DNA of 64,000 nucleotides from Brachypterus glaber (taxonomy: Eukaryota; Arthropoda; Insecta; Coleoptera; Kateretidae): positions 74,719,808 to 74,783,807 of the forward strand of contig OY294046.1 in the NCBI GenBank assembly GCA_958510825.1. The letters are read 5' to 3'. The notes beneath the pieces are model-generated. The model searched no databases, was not told the origin of the DNA, and worked only from the letters and a program-made list of their open reading frames with translations. The position numbers and the translations under genes are program-made. Shown here in pieces: positions 10,912 through 23,625 of this stretch; position 1 is the first letter of the stretch; the number at the start of each line of letters is the position of its first letter.

Positions 10912-11152
10912 AATTAACAAATTTCGGAAACAATGAACAAAAAATATTAAATATGTTTTGGAAATGTTTCTTATCTGTGTAAAATTCTTTATTTTACGAT
11001 CGATTATAAGTTTTTGTCCCATTTGTCCCCTTTTAGCACCCTATTTAATATAGCGCTAGCTACAAATGCTCTGATTTTTTTACAGTATTTTTAATTTGAC
11101 ATTTTGTTCAAAAGTTATCTACGAATAGACAGACTGAATTTTTTAAGACTCA

Positions 11153-11809
11153 CACTGATAGAAATGTTGTAGGCGCCAACGATATTTTGTAATATGTTAT
11201 AACATAAATATGTTATACGATACAACAACCAGTTGTAGAATTAAGAGGTAAACAACATAAAATTGTAATAAATACAACAACAAATGGTATCTCATATCAT
11301 ACACGGAAAGAAATTAGTGGGCTCTGCGCTATACATTATAAGATATTTGGTAACAGTGGCAAATTATAGTGATTTAAGCTATAGATTATAAGGGACACAA
11401 TAACTAATAATGTTAAAAATAAATTGGAAACGATTATATATATTACAGACACGATTATATTTATTACAGGCATTATTATAAATTTACAGAAATTTTGTTA
11501 TATTATAAAAATTATTAGCACGGACAATAATTAAATCTATTTAAGCTATAAATGCCATACTATTTGTTATATTTTATTATTCACTAAACAATTAAAGTAT
11601 TTCATATAAATTTTTACACTGACTGCCATAATTGTAAGAGAAAGCCTTGTATTTATATAATAAGCGATTATAATTTGCTTGGTATGTGTGTTATAGCGCT
11701 CCTAGCTATAATTTTTTTTTCCGTGTAGTACTATACTATAGTACAATTTGTGGTTAGCGCATATATAACACTATGTTGTTGTATTAATAACGCTATTATT
11801 CTACCAGTG
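11153..11809. mobile_element. CACTG...CAGTG element, 2-bp CA duplication, with nested MITE
   Basis: The ends CACTGATAGAA and TTCTACCAGTG are inverted repeats flanked by CA on both sides (11151-11152 and 11810-11811). A second copy in the opposite orientation is at 29099-30315. Without the nested 424-bp MITE the element is about 230 bp and encodes nothing. Confidence 0.75.
11302..11725. mobile_element. CACGG...CCGTG MITE, 424 bp, copy 1
   Basis: The termini CACGGAAAGAAATTA and TAATTTTTTTTTTCCGTG are inverted, flanked by TA (11300-11301 and 11726-11727). The copy at 46556-46979 has the same length and differs by only a handful of bases. No coding content is present. It is inserted inside the CACTG element at 11153-11809 and so is younger. 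Confidence 0.9.
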
Positions 11810-11811
11810 CA

Positions 11812-14800
11812 CTTTTTTCACATTTTTTTAACGATTCATGACATTTTAAATGCAAAAAAATATTTTTCCTACGATCTTGGAAATGACATTTAGCACACTC
11901 TTTGGCTATTTAGAAAACGCCTTATATCACACTAGGTTGATATCTTCATATCACCCTGGTGTAATATTTATGTATGAAGGGTTGCCTGATTTTGTTTAGA
12001 TATTTACCTCGTAACAGTACAGTAAAATTTTACTGGCTTATATGGCAGCATAACCGCAGAAATCTAATTTAACTAGCAAACTGTCAAGTTTGCCTTTATT
12101 TAGGATAGGCAACCCATTAAACAGCTATGTACTATAACCCATATTGTATTAAATATAAAACCAAGAAAACTAAAGCTAATTGAAAATCATATTTCCTTTT
12201 TGACATACATATATAAATTTGTATGCTATTTTTTATTATTTTGTGCTTTGATTTTCTTAAAAATTAATAAAAATTAGAAAATTTTAAAATAAGAAACTTC
12301 ATATTTTTTCGGGATCGGAGGAAAGTGTACATAACTCGTTGTAAAGTGTTATTCATACAATGTCACTTTCCACACTAGTTAGAATGTCAATAATGCGTGT
12401 TGACATACGCAAAAGCCCAGAAGAAACATAAGAAAGAGAGGTCAGTCTTGAAATTAAATATTATTTCGTTAATATTTTAGTTTTATGTTATGGTGAATTT
12501 AATATTGCGGTTTGCTAATGAAAGGTTTATTAAATTTTCACGTTAAAACAAAATGCTCGTTAGCCTTTAATAAACAAACAACTGTTCATTTAAATAACAA
12601 ATAATTAAATATTCATGTGAGATCCGTTTAACAAATCCGTGGTCAAATTAAAAACAACTTTAGTCCTGTTTATTTATTCGGCGCGGCTCTAGTTTCATTA
12701 GCCACTGTCAGATTAATTCCACATGAAGGGAACCTTTTCGTTTTTAATATTTAAAATTATTTAAATATCGTGAAGATTATTAAAATTTATTGCATACCTG
12801 ATAAAATCTATGTTTAAAATATAATAACGTTTTTTTTGAATAAATCTATTTTACTTTTATTTCAAAATTTTTTTACATTTCATGGAAAAAATAAGAAGGT
12901 GGTTAATTAGTATTTTTTATTATATGGTATAGAATCTTTGTCATGGCGTGATTCTTGGTTGCCGTCAATATTTAATTCGCTTAATCTGACGGATATCTTT
13001 TGAGAGTCAAGAATTTTTTTCATTCGTTTTCAGCGCCCAAAAATGCGTAGAAAAAAATTGGCCTGGTTTATAAAAAACTAACTTTATTTTTTTTTGTGGT
13101 CCTGTATAATTTATTAAAAAAATCAATTAATCAGAATTCAATGACAGTGGTTTTATTAATAATTTAGAAGCATTAGTATTTTTGTGGATAATATAAAGAG
13201 AGCTTAATTACCAGTTTTGTTGGCTATTTGAGCAACTGAGGAATTCTGTTTCAAAAGTAGACTAAAAGTTATTCTATCTAGCAAGGGACTTTACCAAACC
13301 CTGCCATCTATAACGTGTATATACAGACCTACATTTGAAAACTTTTGAAACCTTTTTGTATTTTATTTGGTCGTTTCTAAGAGTTTTTAATATGGTGGAA
13401 ATATTCTGCGTAGCTTAATATATTCTGGACATGGCCACTGCGCCTCCCTATGACCCTTATGTCCAGAGTAGCCCTGTTAAAAACTGCAGCTCTTATTTTG
13501 AAATAAAACTCCTCAAACAATCGTAACCGGCTATCGAACACTTTAGGATCGATTAAAGTTTTTTATACCTGGTCGTCCACAGCCGGATACCTTCTGTCTT
13601 ACACGGATGCAGACAGCTTAATCTTTAATTCTCGATTGCAGTGTTCGTTTATTTTCAATTGTTGGTGTTCCTCCTGAAGACATATTTAAGTTTAATCAAA
13701 AGCATTTATTTTGTTCGACAGACTGATATTCCTTAATTTTAATAAAATAAATCTACAATTTTATAATCAAGAATTAAATTCTTGTTTTTGATGAATAGAG
13801 ATAATAAAATAAAGAAGAAAAAATATGCTAATGTCGTCATCTGAATATTGTGAAAAGGGCTAGTTAGGATAAGGGGTCAATAATAGGCATATAAATGACA
13901 CGAGAATATACTTAAAGATATTATGGATAGCGAGCTGGAAGTGAGAAGATATAGCTTTACTTAGAATGACATACTGCTCATAACTGAAAAAGCATATAGG
14001 GTGTAGTTCTTTAAGTAAATTTAAAAATGATCTAGAAGTAGTCATGCGACTGATATCTTAATAAAGATACTGCATATTGTTTTTTAGATAGGGTTGATTT
14101 TTTTAAGGGAATTTTTTGCAATATCGAAGTTGCGATATTTATTTGGTTTAATGATTTTTTTTTCAGTAAACTGCTCATAAGTAAATTATAAAAAACATCA
14201 GCTGATAAATAAGATTAGTACCAAAAACTGGTTTTACAACAATTTTCCACAGTCCGGACCTGTTTGTTAAATTACAGTATTCCACGTATTTTTCTTTAAA
14301 TCAAACTCGTTTCTTAAGACTGTTTTTTTTTTAATTTCTTTGATAATAAGAATAAGACAAATGGGATGTTATTAATAGAAAACCAAACCAGTGTCTCACT
14401 CCATCTTCGTGTGGAATTTTTTAATTCAAGATAAAATCAAGGTGCTTTTCAATGGACACCCCGTAGCGTTTTGGCATTTAAAAATTACAGATAAGGGCTG
14501 TTTTATATTTATTTTGCACCTGACACCCCTTATTAACCGTATTAATATGATTTATCACCGTCTTTTTCTAACTTACTCAGGTTTCTTGTATAAATAGTGT
14601 TAAAAATCATTATGTTAAGAAACAGAAGGTTTTTTTCGAATTAATGAGGGCTCAGTTTGTTCCCAAATTAAATGAATATATTAGGCTACCACTTTTTGTT
14701 TGATATAAAAAATATCAAAACCTTGAATTATGTATAGATAGATGTATATATTTTTACGTTTTTAATTCTATTCTTCACCTTTATTTTTTTTGCATACATT

Positions 14801-15957
14801 AAATTAAATTACTTAAATAACTTCTGAACCAAATCTAAAGAAGGGTTTTTTTCCAAACAATTACTCCAAACTTTCGAGTCCAAACCAAAAGCAAAAAGAA
14901 AAACCGAAGATAACTGATTACATTAATAAAATTACATTTAGCAAAAGAGTATATATAGTTAAGCCTGAACTGGTGACTTGGTTAAAACTTAACAAAACTG
15001 GTGACCTGCTGCCAATGTTGCCACTTTAAAAATATATATTTTGTTGATGTGTGAGCTTAGTCTGATATAGTAATTAGCTTCTAAAAAATTATGAAGTGAA
15101 AACATTCAAATAAAATATAGTTGGTATCATTGGCCCTAAATATCTCTTAAGATATTTAATTGGCTTTCGAGTTAGGCAACAATTTTTTATGGTAGGGTTA
15201 CAACGACACCAGTTAATGGTTTACCTCAAACCTATTTGTATAGACGTATATGCATACATATGTATGTTGTGACCTTTGTTATCAATATTATGACGTATGT
15301 GATACATCAACCCTTTGAATAAAATCTAAAAATTATCGGTAAAGAATGTATGTAGGTATTTTTTCAAATTTGATATGGCCCTCTAGATGACAAATGGTAG
15401 GGCATTATCTTGACTGATGTGAGTGTTTCAGTCAATGTCACTGCGTGGCTCCTGTCGCGTTTTAAATGTCACTTTCAGTGGACACCCCGTGAGCTTAATT
15501 AATCACAAAACGATTATACAAGTGCTGGACTTTCATTACGTACAGTAGCATGCATAAATATGGTTTAAGCTACAGTTATACTATTATATTCAGTTTTGGC
15601 AATATTTAAGTTTATAGCATCATGAGATAAACCAGTTGAAACTGTCATTTTTTGCGCATTTGATTGGTTAGGCACGTCTAGCTATTTTGCATAATGTAAA
15701 TAAAGAGAGGACTTTTTTTTATATTTAATGATTATAATCAATTCAAATCATTTGAGTCAATTTGAATCAATTTTTGTTATGTTTATTTTTAGCGCATTCG
15801 GTTGGTTAGTTTCGTCTTCCCACTTTGCATAATTCAAATAAAAAAATATTTTAAGACTAACTAAAACTAAAAACTCAGTATTTTTAACGTTTCGCCCATT
15901 ATTGTGAGTTTTTGTGTTCTTGGAAGCAAACACTCATTATCTAACATTTAATAGTTA
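11812..15957. other. intronic DNA, largely featureless
   Basis: There are 4.1 kb of AT-rich sequence with no exon or convincing element. One ~55-bp imperfect duplication was noticed at about 15648-15705 and 15790-15845 (GCGCATT-GGTTGGTTAG ... TTTGCATAAT). GGACACCCCGT occurs at 14454 and 15480, perhaps from a shared repeat. Confidence 0.5.
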
Positions 15958-16066
15958 TTTTATCCAATACATACAGATAATAAGACAATTACCAGCTTTA
16001 TTTTAAATAGATAAACTCAATAATAACCCCCGCGTGGCTTTTACTTTATTGAGTGGATAATTATTT
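15958..16066. repeat. fold-back repeat 'CCAATACATACAG', copy 3 (truncated)
   Basis: It matches the first ~108 bp of copies 1 and 2 and stops where the SINE head begins. Confidence 0.8.
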
Positions 16067-16157
16067 AACTGAAAAAGGCAAATAGGCACCGGTGAGAATC
16101 GAACTCACGCTAGTCGGCTTGCTATGTACACGCGTTAACCAACTACTGTGCCTCCCG
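16067..16157 (-). mobile_element. SINE head (tRNA-like), minus strand
   Basis: On the minus strand it reads GGGAGGCACAGTAGTTGG (box A region), then GAGTTCGATTCTCACCGG (B box) and ends TTTGCCTTTTTCAGTT. It is the same family as 9523-9756, without the body. Confidence 0.75.
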
Positions 16158-16274
16158 AAATATCTAAAATAGAAGATATTTTCACAGTATGATAATATCA
16201 TGATATCATATCATGATATCTATTCTATTCATATGATCATATGAGGGAAAACCTAAAAGTTAATTATAACTCAC

Positions 16275-16587
16275 CTTCCAGTTTTAGTGATAATCATCTC
16301 AGTCCCAAGGTCATTAAATTTATCCCATAAATCCTTAGTTTCTAAATGACATGTTACATTCCTTAATTCTTCACTAGACCACCTTTCTTGTAGAAGAGGA
16401 TTCCTAGTAGAAGGTGATCTCCTGCCTCCAGAATTGGAGGTAGAAGTTGCACCAGATTCTGACGTCGAAGAGACATCTACCGGAGAATCTCTTCCACTTT
16501 CGTTATCACCACTCACTATAGTACAGTCCAAACCTACTAGTTCTGGTGTTGAAGGTACAGAAGAGGCTGAGTTTTCCACAAACTTTT
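16275..16587 (-). CDS. Tbx20: Tbx20/midline/H15-like T-box transcription factor, exon 2
   Basis: This exon encodes residues 43-147 of the predicted protein. It begins with KFVENSAS, continues with a Ser/Thr-rich acidic linker (about residues 50-105), and ends in the first strand of the T-box DNA-binding domain, CHLETKDLWDKFNDLGTEMI then ITKTGR (residues 122-147). LETK-LWDKF--LGTEMIITK-GR is diagnostic of T-box proteins, and the LETK form points to the TBX20 group. The acceptor is a polypyrimidine run ending CAG at 16588 and the donor is AAG|GTGAGT at 16274. The phase matches exon 1 (G|AA gives Glu), and the junction reads PLEKFVE, which resembles the PLEQFVE of vertebrate TBX20 as I recall it. 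Family role: nuclear DNA-binding regulator of heart, neural and epidermal patterning. The rest of the T-box lies outside the window. Midline and H15 paralogues cannot be told apart here. Confidence 0.93.
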
Positions 16588-16739
16588 CTGAAAAAAAAAA
16601 GAACAAATAAGTAATAATGAAGGATATATTTTTTAAGACTATCCATTTTACTTTCCCCAAGGTAAGTCTTGCGTTAGTAAAAATTTTTTTTGCTTTTTTC
16701 TGGACGTTTTATATCAAAAAAATATGATTTCCGTCAAAT

Positions 16740-17848
16740 AAAAAATTCTGTCTGTCGGTCGGACTGTTGGCATGTGTGTCCGGGAAATTCGTGACTACGA
16801 TTACATAAGAACGCTTCGGGCTAAAGACTTGAAATTTGGATCACAGATTAATTATCCAAAGTTCTAGGATGGGATTGTTTTTCGTAAAAATCGGGTTGGC
16901 GTAAGGAGGTAAAATGGGGTAAAAACAATTTTTTTTTCAAAAACATATTTTTTTTAATGCATTTTTCGTTTTACGAAAAAATAAACTTTTTTCAAAAAAA
17001 TTTTTTTTTTGAAATTGAAAATTTTTGGATTGTTTTTTTATTTATTTTTATATTATTTTGATTTTAATGAACCTATAAGGGAAAGTATTATTTTGTTGGC
17101 AGCAGTATTTTTTTGTTGTGTACATAGGGTAAATATAACTCCTTTCAAACGGAGTTCAAAGAGGACTAAAAAACAGATAATTCATCAGGAAGTTTGGCAT
17201 CGCTGTAAATAGCATGACCCGAATTTAGTAAATTTAGCAAACTTGATAATTTGTTTATGGGATGTCGTGCTGCGATTTTTTGTATAAAAATAATTTTTTG
17301 TACAAATAAAAATGTAGGTTATTTCATGTCGTGACAAAATAAACTAAATTATCCGATATCAAAGCTAAACGTATTAATTTTTGTCGCACATGTTGTGAAG
17401 AATTATTACGCACCCTTTCAGTTTCGTAGGAAATTATAACTCGTTTTTATTGAACTAAAACTATAATTTATAGCTCCCGTTTTCGTTTTAATGTAAAGGA
17501 TTGCATTATAGAAACTTCCGACTTTTATGGAGATTTTAAAACAATCATAAAATTTCTTTAATGCCTCTATTTTGTCATGCGGGTTAATAACATGTGTGTG
17601 TGTGTAATTTACAAACAGCGAGACTCCTGTTGACTTTTATAACTTTAGTATTAGTATTTTTAACATTATTTTTTATATAAAAAAGGGAAAGTATGTCAGA
17701 AAAAAGAATCTTGTTTGTCGAATTAAATAATTTTTTTTAAATTCGCAAAAATTAAATTTTAACATTTTTTTTTTTTTGAGAATCATACGAAAGGCATTTT
17801 ATTACGCATCTCAAAAATGTATATAAAATTGAGAATACAATTTATATA
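16740..17848. other. intronic DNA, simple and dispersed repeat
   Basis: TCTGTCGGTCGGACTGTTGG at about 16750, followed by GAAATTTGGATCACAG, resembles degenerate noncoding repeats common in insect genomes. The rest is homopolymer-rich. The frames at 17009 and elsewhere have no protein character. Confidence 0.4.
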
Positions 17849-18581
17849 CAGCCTGTTCCAGAACTCGCGTACCGAAATTTAAGAGGTGATTCTACATCCA
17901 AAAATATGAAAAAAAGTTTCTATAAAGGTTGGTCCGGAAATGAGCCCTAAGGGAGCTACGGCCCTTCGAAGATGACGTATTGAATGGGGAACAAAAAAAA
18001 GCACCAATAAAATTTTAATGCTGCAGGGTGATTCTTCATTTAAAACTGAGCAAAAAAGTATTATACACCAAAACACCTAAATTTAATATTAAAGGAGTAA
18101 TAGCCTTTTAAAAAGTAACGTTTTTGGTGGCACAAAATGTTACTTCCTCTTAATTGCATTTTTTTTTTGATAACGGTTGCTCCTACAGTGTTACACTATA
18201 TGATATTTTATATGTATTTTTACTCTAGAAATCTATATTTTTTACAACAAATCCAAAAAACATACACATAGAAAAGTTTGGGGCAAAAATGTTTTAAGCC
18301 TCATATATTTTGTCCGTCTGGGCACGCCTCTGGATAAATTTAAAAAATAAATTAACATAAACTTATTGCCCTTATTAATACTAGTATACATGCAAAAGCT
18401 CGCCGCTCTAGCTTAAACGGTACCCGAGTTATTAATTAAAAACCTTATTTTTATTACAATTTTAAAGGGCCCTAGATCCCTTAGGGCTCATTTCCGGACC
18501 AACCTTTATAGGAACTTTTTTTATATTTTTGGATCTAGAATCACTTCTTAAATTTTGGCATGCCAGTTATGGATCACCCTG
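17849..18581. mobile_element. 733-bp element with ~110-bp TIRs, TA target
   Basis: The left end CAGCCTGTTCC... and the right end ...GGATCACCCTG are flanked by TA. The arms share AAATTTAAGA-GTGATTCTA, TATAAAGGTTGGTCCGGAAA and TGAGCCCTAAGGGA over about 110 bp. The middle has no coding frame. Partial copies are at 20459-20810 and 33417-33700. Confidence 0.85.
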
Positions 18582-19261
18582 TATATGTAGTATGCTGTAC
18601 TGATAAGTGAAAATACCTTACCCCTACGATGGTTTTTTTACCCCTCTTTTCTCTAATCTAAAATCGTGCTTATTGTTTGCTTTTTAATTTATAAAATATA
18701 ATTTATTTGTGGATTAATACGTTATAATTAAGAGGTATGTGTATTAAATATAAATTATATTCTCTCACTAAATATCAGGTTAGGTACCGGTGCTTTTTTT
18801 CAAATTTTACTCATATTAATCCCAATTTTTGGAAAATGCAACTCCGGCTAAAGCAGTCGTTGCATTTTTGTCATTGGGCTTAATATTCGTAAAATTTATG
18901 TAAAAAACCACCGATACCTAACCTAGTATCACTTACCCCCGACAATAAAATTTCAAGGAAGTGTAATTTTTGGTATTGCCCCTTCTTTTGACGACGCCTA
19001 AATTAGCCATCTTTTATATTTTGAGCAAATCTCTGGAAAAATATATATATATATATATATTGAGGATACCGTATTTTAAAAATGTTAAAAGACGCTTATA
19101 AAGAAAACTTTAAACAAAAAAAAAACTAAAACCGAATAACACATACTTCTAATTTGAAGCATACGCACTAAAGCTTCGCATCAATTTCCTCAAAATTTAA
19201 ATGTTTTAAAGTCCTAAACAAAAAATTATAATATGAGGAAGGTAGGAAGGAAGGAATCATC

Positions 19262-19302
<41 letters not shown>

Positions 19303-19972
19303 ATTTTAAAAGGTGTGGCTTATGACGAAGACTTTTATGTTACAAACTGTATTCAGGAAAAAATGTTATGCATAGCATGTAAACAAAAAACAAAGCATAA
19401 AAAGTTTAGCAAAAAATAAATGAATATCGTATGGTTTTTAACCCATATCGTGTACGAGATGCATTGTAATTTTTATACAAATTACTTTTTTCAGTGTAAG
19501 CAGCCCAATCTTTATGACCGTAACGGCTTGTGAAGTTTAAAATTATACGTAATTAATTAACTAAAAGCTATAGCTAGCGCTAGCTTACATGTTTCTCTAA
19601 TTCTAAATTTTATTTTTTCAATTAATTTAGATTATATATCATGTGAGTATTTTCTTTGTATTCTTTATCTTGAGGCTATATTTTTCAAAGAAAATAATAA
19701 CGTTTAGTTGTTTGCTTGAGGCTAAATATTAAGATAAATATATGGTAGTGAAAATTATAATTTTTCGGTTATTAAGTTCATTAAATATCACTTGGGGGTA
19801 CAAAGATAAGTTCATTAAATAAAAACTGTTTGTATTTAAAGAAAAAAAAAACTTAAATCAACTTATTCGATAGATAACATTATCAGACTGTCAGACAAAT
19901 AAAATTCTAGGCTTAACTTATAACTTTAAGTTTCCAGCATATTTGCACCTATTTGCACAAAAATTAAAAGTA
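18582..19972. other. intronic DNA with (ATCT)n at 19262-19303
   Basis: A perfect ATCT microsatellite of about 10 units is preceded by GGAAGGTAGGAAGGAAGG. A (TA)n run lies near 19040. TTTTTTCAGTG at 19490 may be the end of a CACTG-type element. Nothing else was recognised. Confidence 0.6.
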
Positions 19973-20395
19973 CACTGAAAAAAATGACGTTCTTGGCTCC
20001 AAGTAGTCAACACTCGTGGCAGTTATTCTTTTAGCTTAAAATATGTGTAACTTTAAACATAAGTATTTATTTTGTCCCAAGAAAAGTGTCGCTTTTGAAA
20101 TATTTTTAAAATTTTCTTGGACATGGAGCATTTGAGGCCAAAACCATTTATCTTGTTTTAAGATTTTTAAACATTAAATAATTTAAAATACTTTGGCCCA
20201 AGAATTATAATTTTGAGACAAAACCACTTGCATTTGACACAAGATCAAAGAATTTTAAGTTAAAGAATCAGAGAGATCTTGGCATGTGAATTATATTTTC
20301 ATGTTAAGAGAAGGCGCTTTTGCACGTATTCAAGAGTGCAAAGCATTTGGCCTAATTTCATATGCCATTACTGCAAAGGATCCCTTTTTTCAGTG
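19973..20395. mobile_element. CACTG...CAGTG MITE, 423 bp, TA duplication
   Basis: The ends CACTGAAAAAAATG and CCTTTTTTCAGTG are inverted and flanked by TA (19971-19972 and 20396-20397). The interior is rich in TTTTAAG/CTTAAAA and GGCCCAAG/CTTGGGAC-like words, with no frame. Its terminal pattern matches the elements at 11153, 11302, 29099 and 46556. Confidence 0.75.
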
Positions 20396-20458
20396 TAGCC
20401 TTCCAAGCAAGAGTACCTAACAGCTTCTGTTAAAAAAATATTTAGTGTTAAGTGATGC

Positions 20459-20810
20459 CCTAAGGAAGCTACGGCCCTTCGAAGATGACATATTGAATGG
20501 GGAACAAAAAAATCCAAAAAAAGTACACATAAAAAAGTTTGGGGCAAAAATGTGTTAAACCTAATAAATTTTTCCGTCTAACGATGCCCCTGAATAAATT
20601 CAAAAAAATAAATTAACATAAACTTATTGCCCTTATTAATACTAGTATGCATGCAAAAGCTCGTCGCTTTAGCTTAAAGGTTACCCGAGTTATTAATTAA
20701 AAACCCCCTTAGGGCTCATTTGCGGACCAACCTTTATAGGAACTTGTTTTAATATTTTTCGATGCAGAATCACCTCTTAAATTTTGGCATGGCAGTTAAT
20801 GATCACCCTG
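20459..20810. mobile_element. partial copy of the 17849-18581 element
   Basis: It has GCCCTAAGG-AGCTACGGCCC on the left and CTTAGGGCTCATTTGCGGACC, then GATCACCCTG, on the right. The outer left terminal repeat is missing. Confidence 0.8.
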
Positions 20811-21149
20811 TATATAATTAAAATAAATTATGATTTTTTTTCACTAGCATATTATTAAAATAATAACAAAAAAGTATGCTTTCTGCATTTGTTCTAATTT
20901 ATGAATAATATAACTGTTGATTTTTGTAATTGTTTGTGTCTAATTGCCATAAAGTATCATATAAAATGATACTGATCTTATCGGTTATTTTTATTTTTTA
21001 GATTGTTACACGTCGATTCAGAGCATTAGCTACGTTGTCAATTTCCGAATAATTTGGAGGTTTCATAACAAATTATACATTGCATATAATGTTATCATCC
21101 CAGGATCCAGCGGCAGACTGGCCCAGGCCGCTGTGCCGTAACGGCCAAG

Positions 21150-21800
21150 AGAATTAGAATATTTTATTCTATAACCAGTATGGAATAGACAACATTCCGC
21201 GAGAGCGAAAAGTTTGTCATACGAGCCGGCAGGCGAGTATGACGGTCCCGCGAGTGCGGAATGACTATTCCATACTTGTTGTAGACTATACTTTTTCTTA
21301 GACTGCAAATATAAAACACTGTATGGCTTTAAACTGCGAACAAGGTTAAAAACAATGTTTTTTGTGACTTTTTTGTAAATGCAACAAAACACATATTTTT
21401 AAATAAAGCAATTAATGTTATCTAATAATTTTATCAAATCAGTACTTTTTTTTAATTTTAGCACATTTACAAATTATAATGCAAAAATTGAAGGTTATGT
21501 CAGATTGTTGTGACAGATATCAGGTTTAAATATTTAACTGGTCCATCTAACCAGTTTTAATTTTTTGAACTAAATTGATAAAAAACTGGTCAAATATTAA
21601 GAAAAACTAATAAACTTTATGTAATTTTAACGCAAAACTTTAAATTGCATTAAATTATTCAATATTTCATGGTAAAATATATATATTTTTGCTAATTTTG
21701 CTACAGTTTTCTTTACTTTTATAAACAAGAGATGGCACTACATGTGCTCATTCTAACACTTGATACGGAATATTCATACCGTATCTAGAGCTAGACAGGA
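21150..21800. repeat. ~650-bp repeat, inverted relative to 24050-25880
   Basis: From ACCAGTATGGAATAGACAA through AAACACTGTATGGCTTTAAA and AACTTTATGTAATTTTAACG to GAGATGGCACTACATGTGCT, this segment matches the reverse complement of 25380-25870 and then of 24050-24180. It lacks the 1.16-kb palindrome and so preserves the empty target site (ATGGTAAAATATATATATTT near 21670-21690). Confidence 0.85.
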
Positions 21801-22140
21801 TTCATTCTATGACCGTTTCGCTCTTTTTCCTTTAACCGTTTCTCGGGAACGGCTTAGATTGTTTTGCGGGCCCCGCTTTGACCATTTTGACGGACCAGGC
21901 CTAGGATCCTATTTTTAGGAATTGTACTTTTTAACCGACTTCCAAAAAAGGAGGAGGTTATCAATTCGACGCGTGTTTTTTTTTATGTTTGTTCCCGCAT
22001 AACTTTGGAACGGATGAACGGAATTTGATGAAACGTTTTGCAACTTAAAGAGGACATTCCTGAGGTGGTCCCGTTTTAATTTGACGCTCGGATAATGCCG
22101 GATAAGCCGGATAATCAAGATAAATCTAATCGTTTTAACG
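21801..22140. repeat. dispersed repeat starting ACCGACTTCCAAAAAAGG
   Basis: TTTTTAACCGACTTCC, GGAGGAGGTTATCAATTCGA and the following 'GCATAACTTTGG' form a sequence I recognise as a widespread insect (notably lepidopteran) dispersed repeat. The family name is not certain. Confidence 0.5.
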
Positions 22141-22599
22141 CAATTTCACTTAAAACCGGCTTAATTTGGTTCTAATACCAACCAAATTTTTAGAAAATGA
22201 TCAGACAACTCGGATAAGTCGGATAACTTGATTAAGGGGTCACTTAAATATTACGGCAGGCTAAAAATCTTTTAAATGCCGCTAAACTTGATTCTGTGCA
22301 CCTGCAATATTAAAATACCAAGAGAAAATTATGACATTTGTGATTATACCATAAGGCGTTATTTGATTATTACTTAACGGTTAAAGTTTTACAAAGATTT
22401 TATTTAGTATTTCGTTTAAAATAAGGTTGGTTGGACTCTTAGTCGCTGAAATAAAAATACTACTAAATTTATTTTTTAGAAATTTATCTTTAAGATGATA
22501 ATGCCACAACGCACTATTAGTGCGTTGTGACGTCAGCAGCTTGCCGAGATGGAAGGACAACTATAATTTAGCTTAGATGACCTTACAGATCTACAAGTT

Positions 22600-22845
22600 C
22601 TGTGTCTCTAAAAAGTAAAAAATAAAAACTTTTCGCAAAAAAATAAACCGACTTCTGTCTCTAAAAAGTAAAAAATAAAAAATAAGTCGGTGCCAATTTT
22701 ACTGCAAACAATTTAACAACATAAATAATTGTTAGTATTTAATTTAGGGAGTGGTGAAAGTGGCACCGGCTTATTTTTTATTTTTTACTTTTTAGAGACA
22801 GGTTTATTTATTTTTTTTTTTTTGAGAAAAGTTTTTATTTATCCC
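22600..22845. repeat. inverted repeat with duplicated left arm
   Basis: TCTCTAAAAAGTAAAAAATA occurs twice in the left part (22600-22620 and 22653-22675), and inverted at about 22770-22800. The pairing extends through AAGTCGGTGCCA / TGGCACCGGCTT, and outward to CTTTTCGCAAAAAAA / TTTTTTTTGAGAAAAG. Confidence 0.8.
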
Positions 22846-23264
22846 AATAACTATTTACCCATAATTAATCAATTATTATTATTTACTTAGTTTATGATTC
22901 TTGTCTACTCTTGAAATGATGATAAAGCAAGAGCATCATTTTCTTTTAAAACATGGCGATATCAACTTAATTTATTATTCCAGTAACAGAAAAATTGTAT
23001 TAGTTTATTTTAAGATAAAAGTTAAAGTTTGCCGCACGGATCTGTGGCTACGGGAAATATGTTAGGAATGTGTGTGCAAGTGGGAGGCCCGATTTAGGGA
23101 CGAATGCTCTTGACAGAAAGAAGAGAGCGCGAATGATCCCTCCCCCTTACGTCGGAGACTTTCTTTCATGCGGATAACTATACTCTAACCGTAAATTATT
23201 GATTAAAATCTGGCAATTTTATTATATTTTTTATTTGGATGTTATATTCTCGAGTTTTATTAAC

Positions 23265-23446
23265 CTATGGTCTGTTTCATCAAGCAAGATGGTAAATTAA
23301 AAATCGCACAGTGAATATTTTCAAAATTCGAATATTGGATGTGCGAATATACTGCGTAGTTTATTTAGTTTATTTCATAAAACGTAACTATATTCTATAC
23401 ACAAACATATACTATTCGAACCTGTTGTAAAAAAATTACTGTGCGG
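23265..23446. mobile_element. TGGTCTG-ended MITE, copy B
   Basis: It carries the complete left terminal repeat (TATGGTCTGTTTCATCAAGC to AAAAATCGCACAGTG), then the middle, and stops inside the right terminal repeat at ACTGTGCG. Left and right copies at 59461-60969 show the full structure. Confidence 0.85.
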
Positions 23447-23488
23447 GGAATTTTGAAAGCTTCTACGAAGGAATTCTGCAGTGGCCAA

Positions 23489-23625
23489 CAGTATCCTGCT
23501 TAGCAGAAACGCCGTAAAAGCAGATACCAATAGAGTCGATATTTCTATGACTGCTTACGTAAAAATCGACTGTATTGCTATCTGCATCTGCTGCGTTTCT
23601 GCTGAGGATAGAACAAGCGGTATCA
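23489..23625. repeat. fold-back sequence, ~137 bp
   Basis: TATCCTGCTTAGCAGAAACG, GCAGATA-CAATA and GAGTCGAT in the left arm pair with ATCGACT, TATTGCTATCTGC and GCGTTTCTGCTGAGGATA in the right arm. The open frame across it (23481-23726) is accidental. Confidence 0.75.

Larger units (their letters stand above)
1..16274 (-). other. Tbx20-like gene, intron 2 (partial, runs off left edge)
   Basis: Intron 2 begins at a consensus donor (AAG|GTGAGT on the minus strand) at 16274. I searched the minus strand of this interval for the continuation of the T-box domain and found no exon, so the intron continues beyond position 1. It is filled with repeats and retrotransposon remnants listed separately. 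Confidence 0.8.

Noticed and set aside
21063..21392. 109-codon minus-strand frame
   Set aside because: It lies in the repeat shared with 25.6-25.9 kb, where the frame is not kept; no domain is recognisable.
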